A stretch of 37,803 bases of DNA from Pseudomonadota bacterium (GTDB lineage Bacteria > Pseudomonadota > Gammaproteobacteria > Burkholderiales > Sulfuriferulaceae): assembly GCA_021795395.1 (NCBI GenBank), contig JAJYPN010000028.1, forward strand, positions 1 through 37,803, read 5' to 3'. Of the stretch, positions 23,641 to 32,135 are shown piece by piece. A model generated the notes under the pieces. The model was not told where the DNA came from, searched no databases, and was given only the letters and a program-made list of their open reading frames with translations. A program made the position numbers and the translations under genes. Position 1 is the stretch's first letter, and each line of letters begins with the position of its first letter.

Positions 23641-24540
23641 ATGAAAACCCGGTCCGTTTACCTCGTCGTTCTCGTCTCGACTTTCTTCTGGGGAGCGAAT
23701 TTCGCCCTGGCCAGTCCAATCCTGCGCGACATTTCTCCGCTGTGGGCCGCCGCGTTGCGGTTCTCGCTGGCAGCCTCGATCATGATTGTCTATGCATTCT
23801 GGCGCAAGGAAGATCTTTTGTCCGCCTTGCGCCGCCATCTGCTGATTTATTTATTGATAGGCGGTATCGGTATCTGCGGTTTCAACCTGCTGTTTTTCGC
23901 GGCGATGCGTACGGCCAGCGCCGGCGATGCCGCGCTGATCATGGCAACCAATCCCTTGCTCACTACGCTGCTTGCCGCAGTCGCACTCAACGAGCGGCCC
24001 TCCGCCAGGCTGCTGATCTCGTTGCCGCTGGCTTTATTCGGCGTGATCGTCGTCATTTCCGGGGGCAATCCCGGACACCTGCTGCATATGCAAATCGTGC
24101 AGGGCGACATCCTCATGCTCGGCGCCAACACCGCCTGGGCATTCTACAATGTCATCAGCCGGCGCGCCATGCCCAAACTGTCTCCCTTGACCAATACGGC
24201 CTGGGTAATGACTGCCGGCGCAATCATGCTTCTGGCTGTCGCTATATTTTCATCGCAGATACTCGTCATGCCCGGTGCCAATGCCGTGATCGCATTATTG
24301 ATCATGGCCACCGGCGGAACGGTAATTGCCTATTTATTCTGGAATACCGGCATTGCGCATCTGGGTGCCGGCCGTACCGCACTGTTCATGAATCTGATAC
24401 CGGTATTCGCCCTGCTCGTCGCCGCGATTATGGGTAAACCGCCTAGCGGCGTACAGCTTGTCGGCGGGGCACTGGTCATAGCCAGCGTCAGCATTACCAT
24501 GCTGGCGCCAAAAAAACAGGGGGCAGCACTCGCCTCGTGA
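23641..24540 (+). CDS. EamA/DMT-family exporter
   Basis: A 299-residue inner-membrane transporter with ten predicted spans in two EamA repeats. The first repeat begins VYLVVLVSTFFWGANFALAS, and the second follows ILMLGANTAWAFYNVISRRA at about residues 155-175. RTASAGDAALIMATNPLLTT is the typical loop between spans 3 and 4. Members export metabolites such as amino acids and purines, and substrate cannot be predicted. It diverges from the LysR gene that may control it. No defined terminator follows; a weak 7-base stem (24564-24570 with 24586-24592) is 24 bases past the stop. Confidence 0.88.
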   Translation: MKTRSVYLVVLVSTFFWGANFALASPILRDISPLWAAALRFSLAASIMIVYAFWRKEDLLSALRRHLLIYLLIGGIGICGFNLLFFAAMRTASAGDAALIMATNPLLTTLLAAVALNERPSARLLISLPLALFGVIVVISGGNPGHLLHMQIVQGDILMLGANTAWAFYNVISRRAMPKLSPLTNTAWVMTAGAIMLLAVAIFSSQILVMPGANAVIALLIMATGGTVIAYLFWNTGIAHLGAGRTALFMNLIPVFALLVAAIMGKPPSGVQLVGGALVIASVSITMLAPKKQGAALAS

Positions 24541-25050
24541 TTCTCCTTTCGATCTCACTTTATCGGTATCTTTAACCACGGTTTCGATACCGGAAATACT
24601 GGCCTCTTATTGACGATTTATGAAGCTAACGCTATCTTCTCTTGCAAACGAACCATAGCTATCATAAAACGGCAGTGCGTGAAGCCTATCCAGAGCGGGA
24701 TGAGAATTGGATTAAAATCGCAGGGAAAAGAACGCATCATGGATGGGATAATAACCATCCAACAAAACCTTGTTCTGGATGCAGATAATTAACATTTGAA
24801 GCGGAAAGAAACAAATTGGACCGTGTCGGTATTTTTTACAGAATGCAGCGAATTATTCTTACGTCGCGCGACTTAATTAAATTATAACAATATATTCATA
24901 ATCATAGATGTTTATATTAGCCTAGCACGGTTCGTGCTTTAATTTTTTTTGCGTTTAAATTATAGTCAGTGCGGGGTATAAGTTTTCTGCACAGGCAAAA
25001 AGCGCAAACATGACATTAATCACAGTATCATACTTTGAAAAGGGGAAACC
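24541..25050. other. AT-rich intergenic region before the PEP-CTERM gene
   Basis: No supportable gene was seen in this 510-base stretch. A short open frame at 24610-24792 has no recognisable product or binding site. The last 200 bases are strongly AT-rich and hold the hairpin or promoter at 24923-24938. Confidence 0.5.
24923..24938 (+). promoter_or_regulatory. Sigma-54-like promoter or terminator-like hairpin
   Basis: TAGCACGGTTCGTGCT resembles the -24/-12 sigma-54 pattern TGGCACG-N4-TTGCT, with correct spacing but two mismatches. The same bases form an inverted repeat (AGCACG-GTT-CGTGCT) followed by TTTAATTTTTTTT, which would also suit a terminator. PEP-CTERM genes in some betaproteobacteria depend on sigma-54, which favours the first reading. 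The transcription start would be about 100 bases before the ATG. Confidence 0.4.
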
Positions 25051-25617
25051 ATGACGAACATTTTTAAAGCCAGCATTGCTATTTTTGCAGTAAGCGCTGG
25101 CCTAATTGCTTCATCCGCCAGCGCATCGCTCGTTAACTGGACTATTACCGGACCGGGCACACTGAGCACTACCACCCCATCAATAAACCAAACAGATTTA
25201 ACTTACAATCTTAACCCAGCTGGTTTTAATACGAATACTTGGGTGGTAACGGGTGCAGCGCCCCAGGCAGGAAACTACACGTTCGATTGGAACGACAGCG
25301 GATTCTATGCTTATTTTGATGTTCAAACCTTTTTAACTGCCAACGGCACTAGTCTTGTCAATGCTGGCCCAGCAAATTGCTGCGCAACTCCATCGGGCGG
25401 CTTCGATTATTCCGGTTCTTATACATTCCACAACGTATCTGCTGGTAACTTGATGACCTTTACCATGGGCGGCAGTAATTTTGACAGTAACAACGTACTC
25501 AGCGGTACGCTCGCCTTGTCACAAACTAACAATGTACCGGAACCGTCAGGATTAGCTCTGCTAGCCATAGGCTTAGGCGGACTCGCCGTATCTTTACGAC
25601 GCGCAAACAGGAAATAA
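25051..25617 (+). CDS. PEP-CTERM sorting-domain protein
   Basis: A 188-residue secreted protein with a signal peptide cut after SSASA, a Thr/Asn-rich beta-type domain, and the C-terminal tripartite signal VPEPSGLALLAIGLGGLAVS followed by basic LRRANRK. The exosortase system would recognise this tail, process it and anchor or release the protein with exopolysaccharide. A Cys pair (NCCAT) sits mid-protein. No exosortase or EPS genes lie in the window. ATG 25051 has AAAGGGG 5 bases upstream. Confidence 0.9.
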   Translation: MTNIFKASIAIFAVSAGLIASSASASLVNWTITGPGTLSTTTPSINQTDLTYNLNPAGFNTNTWVVTGAAPQAGNYTFDWNDSGFYAYFDVQTFLTANGTSLVNAGPANCCATPSGGFDYSGSYTFHNVSAGNLMTFTMGGSNFDSNNVLSGTLALSQTNNVPEPSGLALLAIGLGGLAVSLRRANRK

Positions 25618-25689
25618 AATTTCGATTTTTTTTGGAACAGACGAGCATGCGGCCAACTGATTTGATACAGTTCAGTCAAGTGCCGCACC

Positions 25690-25885
25690 ATGATTTCTCG
25701 AACCGGTCATGCCGATTTGAGGAAAGCCTTGTATATGCTTGGCATGGTGGCGCTTCGCTAGAACACGGTATTGCAGGCGTTTGGGGAAAGAAGGAAGGCC
25801 CACGGGCTGGTGCCGAAAGCAGTCATGGGCGGCCATGCGCAAGCTCGTCCATATCATCTATGGCGCGGTCAAGTCAGGCAGGTGA
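25690..25885 (+). pseudogene. IS110-family transposase, C-terminal remnant
   Basis: The frame from 25690 reads ISRTGHADLRKALYMLGMVA and LR, stops at TAG 25759-25761, resumes NTVLQAFGERRKAHGLVPKA, then shifts frame to MRKLVHIIYGAVKSGR and ends at TGA 25883-25885. This is the conserved end of IS110/IS116/IS902 transposases, in which SRTGHADLRKALYM is characteristic. With a stop, a shift and no catalytic N-terminus it is dead. It marks an old insertion between the PEP-CTERM gene and the sigma-factor operon. Confidence 0.8.
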
Positions 25886-25971
25886 AGACAGTTGCTGACC
25901 CTCCGATCCCTCTTTGTTTTAATGCGCCCCATCTTTTTTTAATTTTGTACCCAAAAACCGTGTTGCATTGT

Positions 25972-26649
25972 TCAAGCGCTAGCCGCCATCGGAGCTTGGT
26001 ACAGGATCGGTCCCGTCGGTTGACCGGTGGGCGACCCACCCGCCGGTTCCAGGCTAACCGCCAACGCATGGGAATTAGCCATCAATTTCGCCACGGCATG
26101 TGGCAAAAGCCTGGTTTTATTTCCGTTCAGCGGTAACAGCCCTAGCGAAACAGGTTGTCCGCCATCTGGCAACAACCATAATTCAAGCGAGCGTCCTGCA
26201 ATGACCGTACTCGGAACCAATGATTTGATGGAAATAACAGTATCGTTGCTGCTGAATAACCATATCGGTTTGGCATGCTTGTCGGCAATGATGGCTATGT
26301 AATCATGGGCTGATGTATGTAGCGAGGCCGTTGAGATGTACACTGCCATCAAAATGGCCGCCGCGGAAGAAAAAACTCCAAGATTGCGCCAGAACAAGAA
26401 GCTGCGTCGCGAAACCGTATCAAATCCCAGACTGCTGCGTATGTCTCGCCATACCCGACCGCGGGGTTTTATGGGGGCCAAACTGTCGGCAAGAGGCATC
26501 ATACGGGTTTGCCAGTCTGCCACATCGTCGCGCAATTGCCTGTCCTGTTGCATCAGTCGCTCGAAACGCGCGCGTGCGCGTCCATGCAAAGTGCCCAAAA
26601 CATATTCGGCAGCTAGCTTATCCCTTAACTCTGGATTACGATAATTCAT
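25972..26649 (-). CDS. Anti-sigma factor (RskA family)
   Basis: A 225-residue membrane protein that holds the sigma factor inactive. The cytoplasmic N-terminus (LRDKLAAEYVLGTLHGRARA and so on) is the sigma-binding part. One membrane span, NLGVFSSAAAILMAVYIS, is at about residues 88-105. The periplasmic domain (ELWLLPDGGQPVSLGLLPL) is the RskA/anti-sigma-K C-terminal domain. Its ATG lies inside the end of the sigma gene (14-base overlap), giving coupled stoichiometry. It is the last gene of the operon, next to the IS110 remnant. Confidence 0.9.
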   Translation of the reverse strand: MNYRNPELRDKLAAEYVLGTLHGRARARFERLMQQDRQLRDDVADWQTRMMPLADSLAPIKPRGRVWRDIRSSLGFDTVSRRSFLFWRNLGVFSSAAAILMAVYISTASLHTSAHDYIAIIADKHAKPIWLFSSNDTVISIKSLVPSTVIAGRSLELWLLPDGGQPVSLGLLPLNGNKTRLLPHAVAKLMANSHALAVSLEPAGGSPTGQPTGPILYQAPMAASA

Positions 26650-27211
26650 GAGTGACCTCGAAGCATTTTTTGATAACCGCCAGTCCGCGTCTTATCCATG
26701 CTTTTATCGTCCCTACTGGCTGTTGCATATGTTGAGCCAGTTCCGAATGCGTAAGGCCTTGCCAGAACGCCAGTACAATCGCCTGACGATTTTTGGCCTC
26801 GATCTGACGCATACACTCTTCTAGCGCGGCCCCCTCACGCACCCGGCTCAATTGCTCGAACAAACCTGCTGCGGGATCGGCCCAGCGATTTTCCATCTCC
26901 TCTTCGTCCAAAGCCGTTTCATGCTGCGGGCGACGCAACCAGTCGAGCGCGCGATTTCGAACGATATGCGTCATCCAGGTCAATGGAGCGGCTTTTTGTA
27001 CCTGATAATCCTGCGCATGGTGCCAAATATTGACAAATGACTCTTGCAATACATCCTCTGCCCAATCCCGTCTTTGCAATATCCGCAAGCTGACTGCCAT
27101 CAGCTTGCTTGCAGTCAATTTATATAGCTGAGCAAACGCAGCTTGATCTTTCAGCGCGCATCGCGTAAGTAAGTGAGCCAAAACGGCATCTGCATCGGGC
27201 GATTGCGTCAT
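26636..27211 (-). CDS. ECF sigma factor (SigK-like)
   Basis: A 191-residue sigma-70 of the ECF class. Region 2 is at about residues 22-90 (FAQLYKLTASKLMAVSLRIL, RDWAEDVLQESFVNIWHHAQ) and region 4 at about 130-185 (AIVLAFWQGLTHSELAQHMQ, VGTIKAWIRRGLAVIKKC). It begins 14 bases after the cupredoxin gene and overlaps the anti-sigma gene, so it is encoded within the operon it may control. I could not define a matching promoter upstream of the DUF3034 gene. Confidence 0.93.
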   Translation of the reverse strand: MTQSPDADAVLAHLLTRCALKDQAAFAQLYKLTASKLMAVSLRILQRRDWAEDVLQESFVNIWHHAQDYQVQKAAPLTWMTHIVRNRALDWLRRPQHETALDEEEMENRWADPAAGLFEQLSRVREGAALEECMRQIEAKNRQAIVLAFWQGLTHSELAQHMQQPVGTIKAWIRRGLAVIKKCFEVTHELS

Positions 27212-27225
27212 ATTCCGTACCTGAA

Positions 27226-27540
27226 TTATTTAACGACAACTACTCCCGTCATGTAGGCATGATACCCGCAATGATAGGCATATGTCCCGGCCCCACTAAA
27301 GGTATGGCTGAATTTTTCGCCTTGTTTTAAAGGGCTGGAACCAAATAACCCAGTATCGCTGATCACGCTATGATGGGCTTTGTCTTGATTGGTCCAAATC
27401 ACTTTGGTCCCGGCAGGCACTTCGACAGTTGCGGGTGCAAATGCGAATTGTATAATATTAACGCCCATATCTGCCCCCATTGCAGAACACGATACTACCA
27501 CTAGCACCAACACTGGCCATAGTTTGATAATTGTTTTCAT
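27226..27540 (-). CDS. Exported cupredoxin (plastocyanin/amicyanin-like)
   Basis: A 104-residue periplasmic blue-copper protein. A signal peptide (LWPVLVLVVVSCSAMGADMG) precedes one Greek-key domain. Type 1 copper ligands are visible: His in KAHHSV, then Cys, His and Met in HCGYHAYMTGVVVV. The loop between Cys and Met is short as in amicyanin-like proteins. The TNQDKAHHS segment is typical of this class. It lies between the truncated haemoglobin and the sigma factor on the same strand, so it is probably an electron carrier or copper sink for the same response. Confidence 0.9.
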   Translation of the reverse strand: MKTIIKLWPVLVLVVVSCSAMGADMGVNIIQFAFAPATVEVPAGTKVIWTNQDKAHHSVISDTGLFGSSPLKQGEKFSHTFSGAGTYAYHCGYHAYMTGVVVVK

Positions 27541-27564
27541 TGCTCACTCCGTTAACTGCAAATA

Positions 27565-27598
27565 GTTATTCTCGCCGCAGGGAGCAAACGAGAATAAC
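27565..27598 (-). promoter_or_regulatory. Intra-operon hairpin before the cupredoxin gene
   Basis: GTTATTCTCG (27565-27574) and CGAGAATAAC (27589-27598) form a perfect 10-base stem with a 14-base loop. It sits in the 100-base gap between the haemoglobin and cupredoxin genes and has no T-run, so it is more likely an mRNA-stability or operator element than a terminator. Confidence 0.6.
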
Positions 27599-27640
27599 GG
27601 ATATGTACAGCTTGAATAAGCGGCACAGGAAGAGAATGGC

Positions 27641-28069
27641 TTATTTATGATCGATGTCTTTTTTCATGGGCGCCAATATAGCGAGCAATTTATTGCCCAA
27701 ACCGGTCGGCACATGGTTGTCTGCCAATGAAAGCTGCAAATCTTCTACCAAGGCGTTAAATTGGGCAGAATCGATATTCATCCCCTTATGCGCGGCCGAC
27801 ATGCTCTGGCCGGTATACGTGCAAGGGCCGCCGGTACCTGCGCAAATCTGGCTGACCAATTCCATTTTTAAATGCGGGATATTAGCGTTGGCAAAGAACG
27901 TGTTGATCCGCGGGTCGGCGGCAACATGCGTAATCATATCGTCGACCACTTTTTGAATGGCGGGCTTTCCTCCCAATTGGTCGTACAAGCTTGGTGCGTC
28001 TGCCGCCACAACCCATGGTGCGGCACTCAGGATTAATAAACCGCCTAATATTGCGCTCGTTTTTTTCAT
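27641..28069 (-). CDS. Exported truncated haemoglobin (group 1)
   Basis: A 142-residue protein with a clear signal peptide (ILGGLLILSAAPWVVAADAP) ahead of a group 1 truncated-globin fold. The domain starts SLYDQLGGKPAIQKVVDDMI, and SMSAAHKGMNIDSAQFNAL contains the proximal His that binds haem iron. Truncated globins usually act in the cytosol against NO or O2 stress; this one should be periplasmic. It contains CAGTGGPC, whose two Cys could form a disulfide there. It follows the DUF3034 gene by 30 bases on the same strand. Confidence 0.9.
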   Translation of the reverse strand: MKKTSAILGGLLILSAAPWVVAADAPSLYDQLGGKPAIQKVVDDMITHVAADPRINTFFANANIPHLKMELVSQICAGTGGPCTYTGQSMSAAHKGMNIDSAQFNALVEDLQLSLADNHVPTGLGNKLLAILAPMKKDIDHK

Positions 28070-28099
28070 GAGAATACTCCTTGAATTAAATTAGATTAA

Positions 28100-29062
28100 T
28101 TAAAAACTGAATTGGCCGGACAAGTACATGCCGGAATTATTGGAAGAATTTGCACCCGGTTGGGTGGTGGCAGGCAATGAGCCCAAATTGGCATACGCCG
28201 CTACCAAGGCAAAACGTTTATTGGGAATATAAGCGACGTAGGCATCTTTATAAGCGCTTTGATGCAATGAAACGCCTAACGGCGCACCCAATCCGTTGTC
28301 AGGGTTCTGACGATATTCGGCACCTATCATCCAGGTGTTGGCCCGATCCAGAAATACCCCTGCTGAGCCTTCGAATTCCGCCTGATAGGTGTTGTTACCG
28401 GGGCCGCCGAAACCCAGCAAACCCATCTGATTAGCCTTGGTCATGCGAATTGTGCCGTTCAGCAGCACATTCCGACCGTCCAGTCCGCCTAAAAACAACT
28501 TGGTTGCCGCCACGTAAAAGTCGGTGCCGTCAGCCGAACGCGCTCCCAGAGTTTTCGGTATGAAGTCGAAATCGAGATTGCGTTTGTACTGCATGCCCAC
28601 AGAAACCTGAGGCATCAAGGTATCCTGCGAAAAAATCGCATCGCCCAGCAGTTTGACTTTCACGCCGAAAATATCCTGGCGGATGGCAGGCGATGTATTC
28701 AAACCCAGACCGGACAACACGGTATTGTCCAAACCCAAGCGCTGACGCGCATAAGATAACTCCACGCGATCGTACAAGCCGACCGCCGCGCCCCCGCTCA
28801 CCAGGTTATAGTGCGGCACATCGACATTGGTCAGAAAAGCGGTACCGCCGACCTCGTCTTCGGTCCCGTAGCCGGAAATCAGCGCCCAAGGCACGATTCC
28901 GCCGCCCGCAGAACCCTCGATCTGGGTGGCTCCCCCCGTGGCCAGCAAACGGCCTTCGTCTGCCAATGCAGCAGGCATTCCGGTGACGCACAAGCCTACC
29001 GCCATGCCGCAACCAAGCAGCGAACTGCTTAATTTTGGCGGTTTTAATTTAATCGTTCGCAT
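28100..29062 (-). CDS. DUF3034 outer-membrane protein
   Basis: A 320-residue protein with a signal peptide (GMAVGLCVTGMPAALADEGR) and alternating strands ending in SGMYLSGQFSF, with the terminal Phe typical of outer-membrane barrels. RLLATGGATQIEGSAGGGIV and YGTEDEVGGTAFLT match the DUF3034 family, which has no known function. A good binding site (AAGGGAG) precedes ATG 29062. It is the first gene of the haemoglobin/cupredoxin/ECF operon, so the operon promoter must lie upstream at 29063-29200. Confidence 0.85.
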   Translation of the reverse strand: MRTIKLKPPKLSSSLLGCGMAVGLCVTGMPAALADEGRLLATGGATQIEGSAGGGIVPWALISGYGTEDEVGGTAFLTNVDVPHYNLVSGGAAVGLYDRVELSYARQRLGLDNTVLSGLGLNTSPAIRQDIFGVKVKLLGDAIFSQDTLMPQVSVGMQYKRNLDFDFIPKTLGARSADGTDFYVAATKLFLGGLDGRNVLLNGTIRMTKANQMGLLGFGGPGNNTYQAEFEGSAGVFLDRANTWMIGAEYRQNPDNGLGAPLGVSLHQSAYKDAYVAYIPNKRFALVAAYANLGSLPATTQPGANSSNNSGMYLSGQFSF

Positions 29063-29451
29063 AAAATCTCCCTTTTAACCGTCGCACGAGTAATGAATGT
29101 TGCAGGAGGAAATCTCCTCACTGACATATACGAACCAAATGTAAAAATGGATGCAACAGGAAGAAGAAATTTTATGCACGGGCTTACCCGCTTGATCCGA
29201 TACTGTTTTTTAAAAGGCCAAATCAGGCGGCCATCGATGATGACGCCTCCGGATTATGAAATGAATACCCGTTAGCTGGAAGTTTGCTTACACGGCAAAC
29301 ATTCAACAATACGTTTCATTACGTGTAACTTGGTGTAAAGCTTCCGGTGAAACAACCGCCAGATCAGACATTTTCCTGTTTGCGAAATTTCGGTGATATT
29401 GATCCATAACCGCATTTTGATGTACTATCCAATCCTCCTGGAGAGGATCAC
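29063..29451. other. Divergent spacer between the ECF operon and the CsoR-CDF operon
   Basis: No gene was supported in this 389-base spacer. It should carry the promoter of the DUF3034 operon on the minus strand and of the metal-repressor gene on the plus strand. A short palindrome AGGAGGAAATCTCCT lies near 29104. The open frame at 29093-29275 has no binding site and no recognisable product. Confidence 0.5.
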
Positions 29452-29721
29452 ATGGCAACGCATACATCGCATCCCGATATCATCAAGCGTTTGAAACGAG
29501 TCGAAGGCCATCTTAAAAGCATAGTCGTCATGCTCGAACAGGGCCGCAGTTGTCTGGATATCGCTCAGCAGTTACAGGCTGTGGAGAACGCTGTCGGCAA
29601 CGCGAAGAAAACTTTGGTGCACGATCACATCGATCATTGCCTGGAATCGCAGTTACGCTCCGATCCGCAATCCGCTAAAGATGCATTAGGCGAATTGAAA
29701 AACATCAGCAAATATTTATGA
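29452..29721 (+). CDS. Metal-sensing repressor, CsoR/RcnR family
   Basis: An 89-residue all-helical repressor of the DUF156 family. Potential metal ligands are visible: Cys in GRSCLDIAQQLQAVE (the conserved Cys35-type position) and HDHIDHCL (His and Cys at the 60-64 positions), plus N-terminal His residues (ATHTSHP). This resembles RcnR or DmeR-like sensors of Ni or Co more than the CxxxHxxC of CsoR, but the metal cannot be fixed. It starts 13 bases before the CDF exporter gene, so it very probably represses that exporter. A strong binding site (GGAGAGG) precedes the ATG. Confidence 0.88.
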   Translation: MATHTSHPDIIKRLKRVEGHLKSIVVMLEQGRSCLDIAQQLQAVENAVGNAKKTLVHDHIDHCLESQLRSDPQSAKDALGELKNISKYL

Positions 29722-29734
29722 AAGGGTAAGCAGA

Positions 29735-30757
29735 ATGGTCAAAATTCTCGATTGGCTGGGATTCGGCGACCATAGTCATGGGCATGGGCATGGCGGGAAC
29801 CACCATAGCCACCGCAGTGGTTCGCATGGCCATACCCACGGAGTGATCGACGCAACCATTGCGACGACGACGCGCGGCATCTGGGCCATCAAGTGGTCTT
29901 TTATCATACTTGCCGTCACAGCGGCATTGCAGATTGCGGTTGTCGTTGCAACGGGTTCGGTCGCTTTGCTTGCGGACACGATACATAACGTTGGCGATGC
30001 CACTACGGCGATCCCTCTCTGGATTGCCTTTGTGCTTGTTCGCCGCAAACCGAGCAAGATTTTCACTTACGGTTATGGACGTGTAGAGGATTTGGCAGGA
30101 ATTTTCATCGTTCTGATCATACTTTTCAGCGCCGGGATTGCCGGCTATGAAGCCATCAATCGCCTGATCCACCCGCAGCCGATCACCCAGCTGTTATGGG
30201 TCGGCATTGCTGGCGTCATCGGCTTTATCGGCAACGAAGCGGTCGCTGTCTTCCGTATCCGTGTCGGCCGGGAAATCGAAAGCGCTGCGCTCATCGCAGA
30301 CGGCTACCACGCCCGCACCGACGGTCTGACCAGTTTGGCGGTCGTGCTCGGTGCGGTAGGCGTATGGGCTGGCTTTCCCCTCGCCGATCCGATTATTGGT
30401 TTATTGATCACCATAGCCATTCTGGGCATCGTTTGGCAATCCTCCAAAGCGGTATTGACGCGCATGCTCGATGGCGTCGAACCGGAAGTGATAGAGGAAA
30501 TCCGCCATGCGGCCGAGCATGTTCCCGGTATCAAGCGGATCGTCGATACCCGGGCTCGCTGGATCGGCCACCGCCTGCATGCCGACATCGCGATTGATGT
30601 CGGCAGCGGTTTGTCTCTGGCCGAAGCCAAAGGAATTGCCGCGACGCTGCATCGGGAATTGCTGGACCATCTTCCTGCGCTTAGAACTGCGAACATTAGC
30701 TTTGAGACTGAGCAATTGAAACCGATAATAAACTCGGAATCCTGCATCAGATTATAA
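29735..30757 (+). CDS. CDF-family divalent metal exporter
   Basis: A 340-residue cation diffusion facilitator. A His-rich N-terminus (FGDHSHGHGHGGNHHSHRSG) leads to six membrane spans. The metal site is HNVGD in span 2 and HARTD in span 5, the HxxxD pair of zinc/cobalt/nickel-type carriers. The cytoplasmic C-terminal domain begins LDGVEPEVIEEIRHAAEHVP. It lies 13 bases after the repressor gene and so forms a self-regulated metal-export unit. Its end overlaps the convergent sensor-kinase gene by 11 bases. Confidence 0.92.
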   Translation: MVKILDWLGFGDHSHGHGHGGNHHSHRSGSHGHTHGVIDATIATTTRGIWAIKWSFIILAVTAALQIAVVVATGSVALLADTIHNVGDATTAIPLWIAFVLVRRKPSKIFTYGYGRVEDLAGIFIVLIILFSAGIAGYEAINRLIHPQPITQLLWVGIAGVIGFIGNEAVAVFRIRVGREIESAALIADGYHARTDGLTSLAVVLGAVGVWAGFPLADPIIGLLITIAILGIVWQSSKAVLTRMLDGVEPEVIEEIRHAAEHVPGIKRIVDTRARWIGHRLHADIAIDVGSGLSLAEAKGIAATLHRELLDHLPALRTANISFETEQLKPIINSESCIRL

Positions 30758-32135
30758 CCGGTAGTGCGATTGTGAATATCGTTGCATGGGAATCCGAAGA
30801 TACACCGATGCTTCCATTATGCGCTTCTACAATCGATTTGGTGATGGCAAGCCCCAGCCCAGCACCATCCAGCGCTGGACTTCGCGCAGGATCGAGGCGG
30901 TAGAAACGGTCGAAAATTCTTTCCAGGTGCCCGACCGGAATTGCCGTGCCCTGATTCTCAACCTGGACCTGTAGCAACGATGAGCACGCTTCATTAATGA
31001 GGCGGACACGAACTTCGCCACCGGGAGGGGTGTGGGTAATTGCGTTGGACAATAAATTAGCAATAGCGCGCTGGAGCATGATCCGGTCTCCGGTTACGCT
31101 CCCTGACCCCATGGTCACGACAGTCACCTTCCTGTCTTCGGCAAAGGGAGCGAAATACTCCGCGAGGCGCTCAATTTCCGTTCCGAGATCAACCGTTTCT
31201 CGTCCCGCTATCATTAAACCGTTGTCTGCTTTGGCCAGGAACAGCATGTTGGCAATCATACGTGCCAGCCGGTCGAATTCTTCCAGATTGGATGCGATGA
31301 TTTCCTGATACTGCTCTGCATTTCTGGCTTGGGACAGAGCTACTTGCGACTGGATCATGAGATTGTTGATGGGCGTACGCAGCTCATGTGCGATGTCGGA
31401 AGAAAAATCATTCAACCGTCTAAATGAATCTTCCAACCGCGACAGCATGCCATTAAAAGCGGTTGCCAAATCGTGCAACTCCATAGGGGCGCTTTCGGCA
31501 TCCAGTCGCTCGCCTAAATGACTGACGGATATTTTGCGAGCGACTGCGGCCATGTCCCTTACCGGAAGAAGTCCGCGTTTGGCGATGAACCAGCCCAGAC
31601 CGGCGGCGGCGGTCATGCCTAACACAAGAGCCGTCAGCAGAAGTCGGTGGAAATGTGCGAGAAAATGGCGATGTTCGTCGGTTTCCAAGGCAATCTCGAC
31701 AGTGAAACGAGGATATCCAGTTTGGCCGGAAGCAATCGAAGTCCCGATACCACGGAACATATGCTCGCCGACGTGCCAGGTTGTCATCGATGAAAACGAT
31801 GGCGTTTGCGCTACCTTAAGCCGGTGTGGAAAAGAAAAACCGGGTGTAGTGAACAAAATATGTCCTGCCGGGTCCGTGACCGCGACGAATAACTCCGGGT
31901 GACCGACCAGTGCGTCTTGGAGCAATCGCGGAAACTGCGCTAAATCAGCTGGGTTATGGAGTTCTTCGATCAGATTCCGGATCAGTTGCCATTTCCCGTG
32001 GATTTCTCCCCAGTCCATTTCAGCCAGATGCGACTCGACAGAACGGTTTAGAAAATAGCCTATCCCCGCCAGTAAAAGCAGGAAAGAAAGGGAAAACAGC
32101 AGAGCCAGACGAAAAGTAATCGAGCGGCTCAACAT
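30747..32135 (-). CDS. Heavy-metal sensor histidine kinase (CusS/CopS type)
   Basis: A 462-residue membrane kinase. Span 1 (LALLFSLSFLLLLAGIGYFL) and span 2 at about residues 165-190 flank a periplasmic sensor region of about 130 residues containing several His. A HAMP domain follows, then the H-box FSSDIAHELRTPINNL, N-box LLSNAITHTPP, F-box FDRFYRLDPAR and G2 box GAGLGLAI. The G1 box reads VENQG rather than VxDNG, an unusual substitution for this class. Its ATG overlaps the regulator stop (TGATG), so the two are translated together. It likely senses periplasmic copper, judging by the divergent cop operon. Confidence 0.92.
   Translation of the reverse strand: MLSRSITFRLALLFSLSFLLLLAGIGYFLNRSVESHLAEMDWGEIHGKWQLIRNLIEELHNPADLAQFPRLLQDALVGHPELFVAVTDPAGHILFTTPGFSFPHRLKVAQTPSFSSMTTWHVGEHMFRGIGTSIASGQTGYPRFTVEIALETDEHRHFLAHFHRLLLTALVLGMTAAAGLGWFIAKRGLLPVRDMAAVARKISVSHLGERLDAESAPMELHDLATAFNGMLSRLEDSFRRLNDFSSDIAHELRTPINNLMIQSQVALSQARNAEQYQEIIASNLEEFDRLARMIANMLFLAKADNGLMIAGRETVDLGTEIERLAEYFAPFAEDRKVTVVTMGSGSVTGDRIMLQRAIANLLSNAITHTPPGGEVRVRLINEACSSLLQVQVENQGTAIPVGHLERIFDRFYRLDPARSPALDGAGLGLAITKSIVEAHNGSIGVSSDSHATIFTIALPVII

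Noticed and set aside
24610..24792. Short open frame of 60 codons in the AT-rich spacer
   Set aside because: No binding site, no recognisable domain and no supporting neighbour.
29093..29275. Short open frame of 60 codons in the spacer before the metal repressor
   Set aside because: No recognisable product, and it would occupy the divergent promoter region.
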